Below, in pieces: positions 37,824 through 46,116 of a stretch of 64,000 nucleotides of DNA. The notes under the pieces are model-generated. The model had not been told where the DNA came from. It saw nothing but the letters and a program-made list of their open reading frames with translations, and searched no databases. Source of the stretch: Glycomyces lechevalierae (GTDB lineage: Bacteria; Actinomycetota; Actinomycetes; Mycobacteriales; Micromonosporaceae); assembly GCF_027622945.1 (NCBI RefSeq), contig NZ_JAPZVQ010000005.1, positions 212,977 through 276,976 of the forward strand, read 5' to 3'. Made by a program: the position numbers and the translations under genes. The stretch's first letter is position 1; each line of letters begins with the position of its first letter.

Positions 37824-39667
37824 CTGACACGTTCCTCTTGGCCGGTCACGACGTAGGCCTGATTGTCGCGGCTGATGTCGTTCGCCTCATTGGCGGGCGT
37901 GTTCAGGTCGTCCTGGTCCCAGTACGAGTTGTGGTTCTCCGCCGGGCCCTCCCAGAACTTCCACCAGTCGCTTCCTTCGCGGGGCGAGTCGCTGGTGAAG
38001 GTGTTGGCCCCGAACTCCTCGTGAGTCGGGTTCTCGCCGTGGACGGGCGCGTACTGGATGGCGTCCTCGTCGTTGGTCGAGGCCCATACGTGGTTCTCGT
38101 CGACGCCCAGGGCTGAGGCGGTGTCGACGCTGGCTCCCGGGGAGGCGATGAGCATCAAGTTGTCGGCTTCGACGCCCTCGGAGGCCGCGGCGGTGCCGAC
38201 CATGGTGCTGCCGTAGGAGTGTCCGGTGAGGGTGAAGTTGGACGGCTCGCCTTCGGCCGTGGCTCTGACGCCCTTCGTGAAGGACTCGAGGTCGGCGGCG
38301 CCGCCTTCGGCCCACTTGGGGTCGGTCGCCTCGATGAGGTCGTCGGGGGCGTCGTATCCCATCCACAGGACCGTGGCGGTCTCGTCGCCGCCGCCGAGGC
38401 GCTGGGCGTCGAAGGCCATGGTGTCGGCGCGGTTGAGGAGTCCGCCGCCGGCGCCGGTGAGGCTGCCGCCGGTGCCGGGAACGTAGGTGTTGACGTTGTC
38501 CGCCGTGTCGGGGTTGCCGATCGCGACGACGGCCTTGCCGCTGCCTTCGGTGTCGAAGCCGAGGAGGTAGTAGTCCTGGCCGGTCTGGTTGGAGGCGGCG
38601 GGACTGCCGTCGTCGTCGGTGATCCGGTCTTGGAGGCGGGTCAGGTCGGACTTGTCGTGCTTGAGGTCGTCGAGTTCGGCCTTGGCCTTCTCGTACTCCT
38701 CGGATTCGGGGTCCATGCCTTGGAGCGCCTGCTCTTTCGCGGCGATGCGGTCGCCGAGGCCGTCGATCTGGCTGTCGAGGAGGGTCCGGTTGGCGGTGTC
38801 GCGGGTTTCGACGGGGATGCCGTCGACCGGGCCGACCCATTCCGGGTGTTCCTCGATGAGGGCTTGGCGTTCGGCGTCGCTGAGGTGGTCCCACCATTCG
38901 TTGACCTGCTCGGGCGACATGCCTGAGGTGCCTTCGGCGATCGCCTGGGCCTCACCGGCGACCTCTTCGGAGACGCTGTCCTTGTAGTCGTCCACGAGGT
39001 CGTCGTAGGTCGCGCCCAGCGGCGGCGGCAGTTCGGTGGGGTTCTCGCGCATCTCGGCGAGGGCGGCGGCGGCCTCCTCGTCGGCGTCGTGGGCGCGGGA
39101 CATGACCGAGCGGAGCCAGTCCTGGTACTGCCCGGCGAGGCCGATGGCGGTGCCGTAGAGGTCGACGCTGTCGAAGAGGACCTTCAGGGTGTCGATATCC
39201 CAGAAGCCGTCCGGTTTCTTGACCCCGCACATGTCGCACAGCCACTGCGGCGGGTCCAGGGTGAGGATCGCCCGGTGGAGGCCGCCGGAGAGGTTGACGT
39301 CGTACTCGGTGTGGGGCCCTTCGATCTCGAAGTCGTGCTGCTCGATGAGCGGGACGAGTTCCTTGAGCTCGTTCTGCTCCTTCTCGAAGGCGTCCGCCGC
39401 TTCGAGGAGGGTCGTGGCGATGCGGGTGCTGGCGTAGTCGGAGAGGTCGTCCTCGTAGCGGTCGGCGGTCATGGCGATCTGGTCGCGCACCTGCGTGGCG
39501 GTGTCGGACTCGTAGTGCTCGGTGCCGAGGTGGCCGTCGATGACGTCGGTGCGGAGGCGTTCGGTGTGGGCGAGCTGCTGGTCGACATAGGTCTTCCAGG
39601 CGTCGCCGAGGGTGCGGATCGCGCCGCAGTCGAGGTCGCGGAGGCGTTCCCAGGTGAGTTCGCTCAT
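37820..39667 (-). CDS. Alpha/beta hydrolase with long helical N-terminal region (DUF1023 type)
   Basis: 615 residues, start ATG 39667 (MSELTWERLRDLDCG). Residues 1-340 are helical and charged, like the bodies of type VII secretion-associated proteins. The C-terminal ~270 residues are an alpha/beta hydrolase: the nucleophile elbow is GHSYGSTMVG, and a catalytic Asp/His are expected near the end. DUF1023 hydrolases of actinobacteria are often encoded beside WXG100-like proteins, as here. The substrate is unknown; lipid or ester cleavage outside the cell is possible. It has no classical signal peptide. Confidence 0.82.
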   Translation of the reverse strand: MSELTWERLRDLDCGAIRTLGDAWKTYVDQQLAHTERLRTDVIDGHLGTEHYESDTATQVRDQIAMTADRYEDDLSDYASTRIATTLLEAADAFEKEQNELKELVPLIEQHDFEIEGPHTEYDVNLSGGLHRAILTLDPPQWLCDMCGVKKPDGFWDIDTLKVLFDSVDLYGTAIGLAGQYQDWLRSVMSRAHDADEEAAAALAEMRENPTELPPPLGATYDDLVDDYKDSVSEEVAGEAQAIAEGTSGMSPEQVNEWWDHLSDAERQALIEEHPEWVGPVDGIPVETRDTANRTLLDSQIDGLGDRIAAKEQALQGMDPESEEYEKAKAELDDLKHDKSDLTRLQDRITDDDGSPAASNQTGQDYYLLGFDTEGSGKAVVAIGNPDTADNVNTYVPGTGGSLTGAGGGLLNRADTMAFDAQRLGGGDETATVLWMGYDAPDDLIEATDPKWAEGGAADLESFTKGVRATAEGEPSNFTLTGHSYGSTMVGTAAASEGVEADNLMLIASPGASVDTASALGVDENHVWASTNDEDAIQYAPVHGENPTHEEFGANTFTSDSPREGSDWWKFWEGPAENHNSYWDQDDLNTPANEANDISRDNQAYVVTGQEERVR

Positions 39668-39672
39668 GGGCG

Positions 39673-40053
39673 CTACCAGTCGGGCCGGGAGGAGGCGTTC
39701 GCGTTGGGCCGCTCGGGGTAGCGGTCCCCGGCGACGGACGCGAAGGTGCCGGCGTTGTAGTCGTCGACCTCGACGGCTTCCTCGGCGCAGACGGCGAGGT
39801 ACTCGCCGGTGTTGCCCACGAGGCCGCGGAATCCTCCGGCGCGGTGGACCTGCCACCATTCGCCGGCGGCTTCGAGGGCGGGGCCGAGCGCGGTGGCGGC
39901 GTCCTTGAGGGGGCCGGCGGCTTCGGCGTTGGCGGTGGCCATCGTGGCGGCCTGGGCGTCGACCTCCGCTTCGATCTCGAAGAGGATCTCGACGGACTTG
40001 CGGACCTCGTCGGGGTCCATGGCGAAGACGTCAGCGCCCGCCATGGGCGTCAT
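39673..40053 (-). CDS. WXG100/ESX-like small helical protein
   Basis: 126 residues from ATG 40053 (ATG 40044 is an alternative). The sequence MDPDEVRKSVEILFEIEAEV and the long helices around a Trp-containing turn (AAGEWWQVHRAGGF) resemble WXG100-superfamily partners of type VII secretion. It precedes the DUF1023 hydrolase by 5 bp on the same strand, so the three genes to 37173 form an operon. No secretion-machine genes are in the window. Confidence 0.65.
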   Translation of the reverse strand: MTPMAGADVFAMDPDEVRKSVEILFEIEAEVDAQAATMATANAEAAGPLKDAATALGPALEAAGEWWQVHRAGGFRGLVGNTGEYLAVCAEEAVEVDDYNAGTFASVAGDRYPERPNANASSRPDW

Positions 40054-40128
40054 TCGGGTAGGGGTGATCCAGATGGGGCGCAAGGGGCATGATTCGAGTC
40101 CTCGGGGATAGGAACGAAGCTTTCGCTC

Positions 40129-40146
40129 ACTATAACGACTCGAGTC
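40129..40146 (-). promoter_or_regulatory. Possible promoter of the WXG100-like operon
   Basis: TATAGT on the minus strand (40129-40134), with the palindrome GACTCGAGTC (40137-40146) in the spacer region. No good -35 match. Confidence 0.3.
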
Positions 40147-40173
40147 AATACAGAACAGATGCGAATTTTCGGG

Positions 40174-40632
40174 TCAGGCCTGGATGCGGGCGAGGACCCG
40201 CTTGGCGAGCTCGCCCATCTGGCGCATCTCGTCGTCGTCCAGCTCGTCGAAGACGAGGTTGCGGACGAGCTTGACGTGGCCGGGGGCGGCCTTGGCGAGG
40301 CGTTCGCGGCCCGCGGCGGTGAGGCGGGCGAGGGTCGAGCGGCCGTCGTCGGGGCAGGCGAAGCGCTCGATGAGGCCTTCGCTCTCGAGGCGGCGGGCGA
40401 CGTGGGAGAGGCGGGAGAGGGAGCCGTTGCACAGGAACGCGAGGTCGCTCATGCGCATCGTGTCGTCCTCGGCGTGCTCGAGGCCCACGAGGACGCAGTA
40501 CTCGAAGTGGTTGAGGTCGGCGTCGCGGCGAAGCTGCACTTCGAGGGCTCCGGGCAGCCGCATGACCACGCCGATGAGCGCCAGCCAGGTCGCCATCTCC
40601 GCTTCGTCGAGCCAGGGCGCTTCATCACTCAT
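40174..40632 (-). CDS. MarR-family transcriptional regulator
   Basis: 152 residues. The winged helix reads RMSDLAFLCNGSLSRLSHVARRLESEG, with the wing in DDGRSTLARLTAAGRE. ATG 40632. It is divergent from the dioxygenase gene with two palindromes between them, the usual arrangement for control of a detoxification or catabolic gene by a ligand-responsive MarR. Confidence 0.9.
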   Translation of the reverse strand: MSDEAPWLDEAEMATWLALIGVVMRLPGALEVQLRRDADLNHFEYCVLVGLEHAEDDTMRMSDLAFLCNGSLSRLSHVARRLESEGLIERFACPDDGRSTLARLTAAGRERLAKAAPGHVKLVRNLVFDELDDDEMRQMGELAKRVLARIQA

Positions 40633-40653
40633 GCAACAAGCTTAACGGAACTA

Positions 40654-40698
40654 CTTGATACATCAAGAATCCCGCGCTAGATTTATTGAAGGTTCAAT
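40654..40698 (+). promoter_or_regulatory. Dioxygenase promoter with two MarR-type operators
   Basis: TTGATA (40655-40660), 17 bp, TAGATT (40678-40683). CTTGAT-AC-ATCAAG (40654-40667) covers the -35; ATTGAA-GG-TTCAAT (40685-40698) covers the start region. The centres are 31 bp apart, three helical turns. Confidence 0.72.
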
Positions 40699-40714
40699 GA
40701 AGCAGGAGCATTCC

Positions 40715-41575
40715 ATGTCCGGCCGTCCCGGCGCCGCGTTCGACGCCTTCCTCGAGACCACCGCGCCCGCCGCCGCCGAACGCCGCGACTGGACGCCCGA
40801 CGACGGCGCCCTCCCCGCGCTGTACCTCAGCCACGGCGCCCCGCCGCTCTTCGACGAGGGCGAGTGGATGGGGCAGCTCTTCGACTGGGCCCAAGGACTG
40901 CCGCGCCCCAAGGGCATCCTCATCGTCTCGGCCCACTGGGAATCCGCGCCGCTCATGATCTCGAGCCCCGCCGCCGGGACCCCGCTCGTCTACGACTTCG
41001 GCGGGTTCGCGCAACGGTACTTCCAGATGCGGTACGAGACGCCGGACGCGAGCGCCATGGCGAAGCGCGTCGCCGCCGCCATGCCCGACACCGAGCCGGT
41101 CCACCAGCACGCGAGCCGCGGCCTCGACCACGGCGCGTGGGTGCCGCTCAAGGTCATGTACCCCGACGGGGACGTGCCGGTCCTGCAGATGTCGATCCCC
41201 ACTCACGACCCCGACCGCCTCATGGCGATCGGCGCGCGGCTGCGGCCGCTGCGAGAGGAGGGGTACCTCGTGGTCGGCTCGGGGTTCATGACGCACGGGC
41301 TGCCGTTCGTCGACTTCCACCACCCCGAGAACGTCCCCGGCTGGTCGGCCGAGTTCGACGTGTGGGCCTCGGAGGCCTTGGCGCGCGGGGACATCGAGGC
41401 GCTGGCGCGCTACCGCTCGCAGGCGCCGGGGATGCCGTACGCGCACCCGACGGTGGACCACTACGTGCCGCTGTTCGTGACCTACGGGGCCGCGAGCGAG
41501 CAGGAGCAGGCCGCGACCACGGTCATCGACGGGTACTGGTTCGGCCTGTCGAAGCGCAGCTTCCAACTGAACTAG
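40715..41575 (+). CDS. Class III extradiol ring-cleavage dioxygenase (LigB/DODA type)
   Basis: 286 residues. LYLSHGAPPLFDEG gives the metal His, SAHWES, RGLDHGAWVPLK and YAHPTVDHYVPLFV are the other family patches. Homologues open catechol-type rings such as 4,5-DOPA using non-haem iron or zinc. ATG 40715 has CAGGAG 7 bp upstream and is preferred to ATG 40697, which lies inside an operator. The gene stands alone under MarR control. The natural substrate is unknown. Confidence 0.88.
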   Translation: MSGRPGAAFDAFLETTAPAAAERRDWTPDDGALPALYLSHGAPPLFDEGEWMGQLFDWAQGLPRPKGILIVSAHWESAPLMISSPAAGTPLVYDFGGFAQRYFQMRYETPDASAMAKRVAAAMPDTEPVHQHASRGLDHGAWVPLKVMYPDGDVPVLQMSIPTHDPDRLMAIGARLRPLREEGYLVVGSGFMTHGLPFVDFHHPENVPGWSAEFDVWASEALARGDIEALARYRSQAPGMPYAHPTVDHYVPLFVTYGAASEQEQAATTVIDGYWFGLSKRSFQLN

Positions 41576-41581
41576 ACCGTG

Positions 41582-41606
41582 CGGGCCCGGCCACGGGGCG
41601 GGCCCG
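41582..41606. terminator. Hairpin between dioxygenase and menG
   Basis: CGGGCCCG repeated at 41582-41589 and 41599-41606 (self-complementary arms), between convergent genes; no T-run. Confidence 0.4.
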
Positions 41607-41693
41607 AGAGCCGCGGGCAGGTGATCGTCATAATCCCGGCCCGCACGCGCCGTCCGCGCCGCCCCCACCAGGCGGCCGGGCGGCGTCTTCCTT

Positions 41694-42389
41694 CTATTTG
41701 AAGCCGCGGTGCATGGCGACCGCGCCGCCGGCGAGGTTGCGCCAGGCGACCTTGCGGAAGCCGGCCTTGACGATGCGGTCGGCGAACTCGGCCTGGTCGG
41801 GCCAGGCCATCGTCGTCTCGGAGAGGTACTGGTACGCCTCGGGGTCGGAGGCCACGCGGGAGGCGACCTTCGGCAGGACGTGCTTGACGAAGACGCCGTG
41901 GGCCTTGCGGTAGGGCTTCCAGACCGGCCGGGAGACCTCGCACAGGACCATGCGGCCGCCGGGGGCGAGCACGCGGCGGATCTCGGCGAGGCAGGCGTCG
42001 AGGTCGACGACGTTGCGGATGAAGAAGGAGCCGGTGACGGCGTTGAACGCGTCGTCGGCGAACGGCAGGCGCAGCGCGTCGGCGTTCACCAGCGGCACCT
42101 GCCGGTCCTGGTGGTGCTTGAGCATCTCGAGGGAGAAGTCCACGCCGACGACGTCCGCGCCGGACTTCGCGAGTTCGGCCGTGGACACGCCGGTGCCCGC
42201 GCCGAGGTCGAGGCAGCGCTCGCCCGGCTGGAGGCTCAGCGCCTCGCGGGTGGCCTTGCGCCACCGCTTGTCCTGCCCGGCGACCATCACGGTGTTGGTG
42301 CGGTCGTAGCCCGGCGCGACCCGGTCGAACATCGCCGCGATGCGGCCGGGTTCTTTACGCGGGGTATTCGCTTCGTTCGCCTCGATCAC
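41694..42389 (-). CDS. menG: Demethylmenaquinone methyltransferase
   Basis: 231 residues from GTG 42389 (VIEANEANTPRKEP), which has AAGG 8-9 bp upstream; GTG 42407 is possible. RIAAMFDRVAPGYDRTN is the UbiE/MenG N-terminal signature, LDLGAGTGVSTAELAKSG the SAM site, and GSFFIRNVVDLDACLAEI the second motif. It methylates demethylmenaquinone, the last step of menaquinone synthesis. An attenuator-like hairpin stands just before the start. Confidence 0.9.
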   Translation of the reverse strand: MIEANEANTPRKEPGRIAAMFDRVAPGYDRTNTVMVAGQDKRWRKATREALSLQPGERCLDLGAGTGVSTAELAKSGADVVGVDFSLEMLKHHQDRQVPLVNADALRLPFADDAFNAVTGSFFIRNVVDLDACLAEIRRVLAPGGRMVLCEVSRPVWKPYRKAHGVFVKHVLPKVASRVASDPEAYQYLSETTMAWPDQAEFADRIVKAGFRKVAWRNLAGGAVAMHRGFK

Positions 42390-42419
42390 TCGCACAGCCT
42401 TGCACACGGGAAACAGAAA

Positions 42420-42456
42420 ATCCGCCGGAGCCCTGTCGGTGTGGGCCCCGGCGGAT
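42420..42456 (-). terminator. Hairpin plus T-run just upstream of menG
   Basis: On the minus strand, ATCCGCCGG and CCGGCGGAT arms (with inner GGGC/GCCC pairs) are followed by TTTTCTGTTT. It lies 7 bp after the small ORF stop and about 30 bp before the menG start, so it either ends the small gene or works as an attenuator for menG. Confidence 0.65.
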
Positions 42457-42463
42457 CAAGGGG

Positions 42464-42628
42464 TTATATCGGGCGCGCGCGGGGTAACGCGACGCGAGCG
42501 GCCATGAGGGAGCAGGGTACGGCCGCGCGCTCACCCGGGAAGGGAGCTTCTGATGGAACCTGAGGGTGGGACGGGAGCGCCTGGGGCGCACGGGAAGGCG
42601 CCGGGCCGGTCGCGGGTGTGCGGTGCAT
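42464..42628 (-). CDS. 54-codon small ORF, possible leader of menG
   Basis: ATG 42628 is preceded by GACGAGGAGGCGACG, a near-perfect ribosome site. The peptide is rich in Pro, Ala and Arg (MHRTPATGPAPSRAPQ start, RVALPRARPI end). It stops 7 bp before a terminator-type hairpin. It could be a leader peptide, a small protein gene or, less likely, chance. The upstream promoter is not clear. Confidence 0.45.
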   Translation of the reverse strand: MHRTPATGPAPSRAPQALPSHPQVPSEAPFPGERAAVPCSLMAARVALPRARPI

Positions 42629-42912
42629 CGTCGCCTCCTCGTCGTGTTCGGTTCGCAGGGGCGCGGACCGGTTCGGGTCCCGGCTGGGATGACGCTGAGA
42701 GATCCCCCGAGTGCGGTCTGCGCTACACGACCACATTGACGCATGAAGGCTGTGATGTCGATCTATGAAACCGAACCGTTATCCCGTGTAACCCTTCCGA
42801 TAGCAATGGGGTGCCGGTTGTCACAGGGTGCGACGTGGTCGTATGCCTTCGTCGGATAACCGCAGGTTCCGCCGTTTTGCACAGCGGTGTCCGGGGGCCG
42901 GAAAGCAAAAAC

Positions 42913-42938
42913 GGCGGGGCGCGCATGCGCGCCCCGCC
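42913..42938 (-). terminator. Terminator of the amidohydrolase operon
   Basis: Perfect 26-bp palindrome GGCGGGGCGCGCA / TGCGCGCCCCGCC; on the minus strand GTTTTTGCTTT follows. It lies 120 bp past the amidohydrolase stop. Confidence 0.8.
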
Positions 42939-43058
42939 TTCTCCAGGGGATACACGGAGAGGCGAGCCTCTCCGGTGAAGGAAGTCGTTCAGCCCGCGTT
43001 CAGGCCTCATTCAGCATCGCGGACGCCGGGCCGATCGACAAGTGCCGAGATCGAAGCG

Positions 43059-44306
43059 TTATGCGGGGTCCCGCTTGATGAGATCCCCGCGGAGGACGGT
43101 GGCGGTGCAGTTGCCGCCGGCGCCGTTGACGAGCGCCGCGTACGGGTCGCCTTCGGTGTCCACGGCGAAGACGGCGAGGTCGGCGCGGTTGCCGACTTTG
43201 ATGGCGCCGATGTCGTCCCGACCGAGGGCCTTCGCCCCGCCTTCGGTGGCGGCGCGCACGAGCCATTCGTTGAGGCCGTCGCCGCTGTCGCCTTGGGCGA
43301 GCGCGAGTTTGCGCAGGAGCGGCCATTCGGCGGCCACGTCGAGGTCGGGCGAGGACGCGCGCGAGTCGGTGCCGATCGCGACGGTGTTCCCTTCGGCGCG
43401 GTAGGCCGCGACCGGCGGCTCGCCGGCTTCGAGGCGGGCGTTGGACCGGGCGCAGAGGGCCACGGCGGTGCCGAGGGTGCGCAGCAGTTCGCGGTCGGCC
43501 TTGTCGAGGTGGACCCCGTGGGCCACATGGGAGTCGGCGCCGAGCCAGCCGACCTTCTCCATCTGGGCGGCCGGGGAGTGCCCGGCGCCGCCGTCGGCGA
43601 TCTCGAGTTCGAGTCCGGCGCGGCGGTTCATGAACGCGAACGGGCCGGAGCCGCGGCGCACGAACATGTCCTCGTGCATGGTCTCGGCGAGGTGCGGGTG
43701 GAGCCGGATGTCGAGGGTGCGCGCGAGTTCGGCGAGGCTCTTGCCGACCTCCGTGCCCAGGGTGTACAGCGTGTGGGGGCTGATGCCCACGGCGATGTCG
43801 GAGTTGTTCACGGCGCGGCTGTCGGTGACGACCTCGCGCCAGGCGCTGCGGCGCGTCTCCCAGGCCGTGTTGTCGATGAACACGGCCTCCCAGTACGCGA
43901 CCCCGGCGAGCTTGGAGGCGAAGAGCGGCTCGAAGCAGGCCGGGCGGGTGACGACGTCGGCGACGGCGGTGACGCCGTTGGCGATCGACTCGTCGATGCC
44001 GAGCTGCATCGCGGCCTTCCAGGCGTCGTCGGCGGTCTCGGGGTTGCGCCGCGCGAAGTCCTGGATCCACTCGAAGAACTCTTTTTCGTTGCCGTACATG
44101 TCGGCGAACCCGGAGTAGCACAAGTGGGTGTGGGCGTTGACGAGTCCGGGGGTGAGCACGCCGTCGAAGGCGGTGGTCCCCTCGGCCTCGGGGGCGTCGG
44201 CGGCGGGGCCGACGTAGGCGATCCGCCCGTCGTCGACCCCGACCGCGCCTTCGCGAATCGGCTCGTCCGCGACGGGGACGACGACAGGGGCGGTGTAAAC
44301 GTGCAT
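43059..44306 (-). CDS. Amidohydrolase (cog0402-type deaminase family)
   Basis: 415 residues of the metal-dependent deaminase superfamily. NAHTHLCYSGF holds the first metal His pair; further His in ISPHTLY, LHPHLAET and AHGVHLDK and the Asp in GTDSRASSPDLD complete a mononuclear site. Characterised relatives deaminate guanine, methylthioadenosine or 6-aminodeoxyfutalosine. It is 10 bp after a gene of the adenosine deaminase family on the same strand, so the two probably act on purine nucleosides. A role in the futalosine route to menaquinone is possible but unproven. Confidence 0.82.
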   Translation of the reverse strand: MHVYTAPVVVPVADEPIREGAVGVDDGRIAYVGPAADAPEAEGTTAFDGVLTPGLVNAHTHLCYSGFADMYGNEKEFFEWIQDFARRNPETADDAWKAAMQLGIDESIANGVTAVADVVTRPACFEPLFASKLAGVAYWEAVFIDNTAWETRRSAWREVVTDSRAVNNSDIAVGISPHTLYTLGTEVGKSLAELARTLDIRLHPHLAETMHEDMFVRRGSGPFAFMNRRAGLELEIADGGAGHSPAAQMEKVGWLGADSHVAHGVHLDKADRELLRTLGTAVALCARSNARLEAGEPPVAAYRAEGNTVAIGTDSRASSPDLDVAAEWPLLRKLALAQGDSGDGLNEWLVRAATEGGAKALGRDDIGAIKVGNRADLAVFAVDTEGDPYAALVNGAGGNCTATVLRGDLIKRDPA

Positions 44307-44316
44307 GGAACCGAGC

Positions 44317-45414
44317 TTACTCAGCGTCGGCGGACTCCAGCGCGGCGTAGGCGGGGCGGATGACCTCTTCGAGGACGCGGCGGCGCTCCGGGTGGTGCAG
44401 GAACGAGGCCTTCATGGCGTTCTCGGTGCAGCGCTTGACCTCCGCCCAGCCCCAGCCGAAGGTCTCGGAGAGGATCGCGAACTCGCGGGAGACGCTGGTG
44501 CGGCTCTGGAGCCGGTTGTCGTTGTTGACCGTGACGCGGAAGCCGAGGTCGTAGAGGGCCTTGATCGGGTGCGTCTCAATGGATTCGGCGCCCTCGGTCT
44601 GCAGGTTCGAGGACGGCGCGACCTCGAGCGCGATGCGGCGGTCGCGGATGTAGTGGGCGAGGTTCGAGAGCTTCGCCTCGTCGCCGGTGAGGTCGATGTC
44701 CTTGATGAGCTGCACGCCGTGCCCGATGCGGTTGGCGCCGCAGACGGCGACCGCGCCCCAGATCGACTCGGGGCCGCAGGACTCGCCGGCGTGGATGGTG
44801 AACGGCATCGTCTCCCGGCGCAGGTAGTCGAAGGCCTCCACGTGGCGCTCGGCCGGGTTGCCGATCTCGCCGCCGGCGATGTCGAAGCCCACGACGCCCT
44901 TGTCGCGGTAGGCGACCGCGAGCTTCGCGATCTCGAGCGTGCGGTCGGCGTGGCGCATCCCGCACAGGAGGGTGCGCACGGTGACGGGGTTGCCGGCGGC
45001 GGCGGCGAGGCGCTGGCCCTCTTCGAAGCCGGCGAGGGTCGCCTCGACGACCTCCTCGAGGCTGAGGCCGGCGAGGAGCTGCTGCTCGGGGGCGTAGCGG
45101 AGTTCGGCGTAGACGACGCCGTCGGCCGCGAGGTCCTGGGCCGCTTCGGAGGCGACGCGGAAGCAGTCGTCGGCGCGCTGCATGACGGCGACGGTGTGCG
45201 CGAAGGTCTCGAGGTACCGCTCGAGGGTGCCGGAGTCGGCGGCGTCGAAGAACCAGTTCTTCAGGGCCTCGGGCTCGGTCTCGGGCAGGGTGTGGCCGAT
45301 CTCGGCGGCGATCTCGATGATCGTCTGGGGGCGCAGGCCGCCGTCCAGGTGCTCATGGAGCACGACTTTGGGGGCCTGGCGGAGGGCTTCTTGCGTCAAC
45401 GGCTTGGAATTCAT
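44317..45414 (-). CDS. add: Adenosine deaminase family protein
   Basis: 365 residues. VVLHEHLDGGLRP carries the metal-binding HxH, PFTIHAGES the catalytic region, ANRIGHGVQL the His, and VTVNNDNRLQ stands where classical enzymes have the Asp pair. It converts adenosine to inosine, or a related nucleoside; some cog1816 members act on 6-aminodeoxyfutalosine. Operon with the amidohydrolase downstream. Confidence 0.87.
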   Translation of the reverse strand: MNSKPLTQEALRQAPKVVLHEHLDGGLRPQTIIEIAAEIGHTLPETEPEALKNWFFDAADSGTLERYLETFAHTVAVMQRADDCFRVASEAAQDLAADGVVYAELRYAPEQQLLAGLSLEEVVEATLAGFEEGQRLAAAAGNPVTVRTLLCGMRHADRTLEIAKLAVAYRDKGVVGFDIAGGEIGNPAERHVEAFDYLRRETMPFTIHAGESCGPESIWGAVAVCGANRIGHGVQLIKDIDLTGDEAKLSNLAHYIRDRRIALEVAPSSNLQTEGAESIETHPIKALYDLGFRVTVNNDNRLQSRTSVSREFAILSETFGWGWAEVKRCTENAMKASFLHHPERRRVLEEVIRPAYAALESADAE

Positions 45415-45450
45415 CCCATGAATATAGTCAGCCGGTTTCGCGGGTCCGCC

Positions 45451-46116
45451 TCACAGCCGCACTTCGTCCCAGTGGACGGGCCGCTCGTCCGCGAAGACCA
45501 CGGCCCATTCGAGGGCCCAGCGCCGGTGCCACACCAGGTTGTCGTCCACGCCGCGCGGCGGGGCCTGCCCGGCGCGGCGGGCCTGGTCGCACACCCAGTC
45601 GAGGCAGTAGTAGAGGTCGAGCATCTCGGCGATCACGGCGGGGTCGCGGGTCGGGGTGAGCTGGCGGTCGCGCCAGGCGCCGAAGGACTCCGGGCGGCGC
45701 AGGTCGGGCAGGAGCTCGGGCAGTTCCTCGCTGCAGGGCACGGCGGGGTCGAGGTGGTCGACGAGGCCGAGCAGCCACGAGACGGTGTAGAGGCTCTCGA
45801 GCTGGTCGGCGTAGCGCGCGCGTTCGCCTCGGCCGCAGGCGATGAAGCCCCATTCGTCCGGGGAGAGGTGGTCGAGGACGTGCGCGTCGAGCAGCCAGCG
45901 CATGGCCAGTTCCTCGGGCATGTCGAAGACGCGGGCCTGGACGATGTTGAGGATCGCGGCGCGGGCCTCCACGTGGCCGCGGGGGCGCAGGCGGGGGAGC
46001 TGCCCGGGCGGGAACGGGAGGGGGAACTGGGCGGGGGGCGCCGGCAGGCCGAGCGCGCTGAGGCCGTCCACTGTGCGCAGTCGAACGCTTCGCTGGTCTG
46101 AGATCGCCGTCGGCAT
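45451..46116 (-). CDS. DUF4272 domain protein
   Basis: 221 residues from ATG 46116 with AGGGAG 4-6 bp upstream; the frame continues further upstream but without a good site. The sequence HVEARAAILNIVQARVF, YCLDWVCDQARRAGQAPP and NLVWHRRWALEWAV matches the DUF4272 family, which has no known activity. It is monocistronic, probably cytoplasmic. Confidence 0.8.
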   Translation of the reverse strand: MPTAISDQRSVRLRTVDGLSALGLPAPPAQFPLPFPPGQLPRLRPRGHVEARAAILNIVQARVFDMPEELAMRWLLDAHVLDHLSPDEWGFIACGRGERARYADQLESLYTVSWLLGLVDHLDPAVPCSEELPELLPDLRRPESFGAWRDRQLTPTRDPAVIAEMLDLYYCLDWVCDQARRAGQAPPRGVDDNLVWHRRWALEWAVVFADERPVHWDEVRL

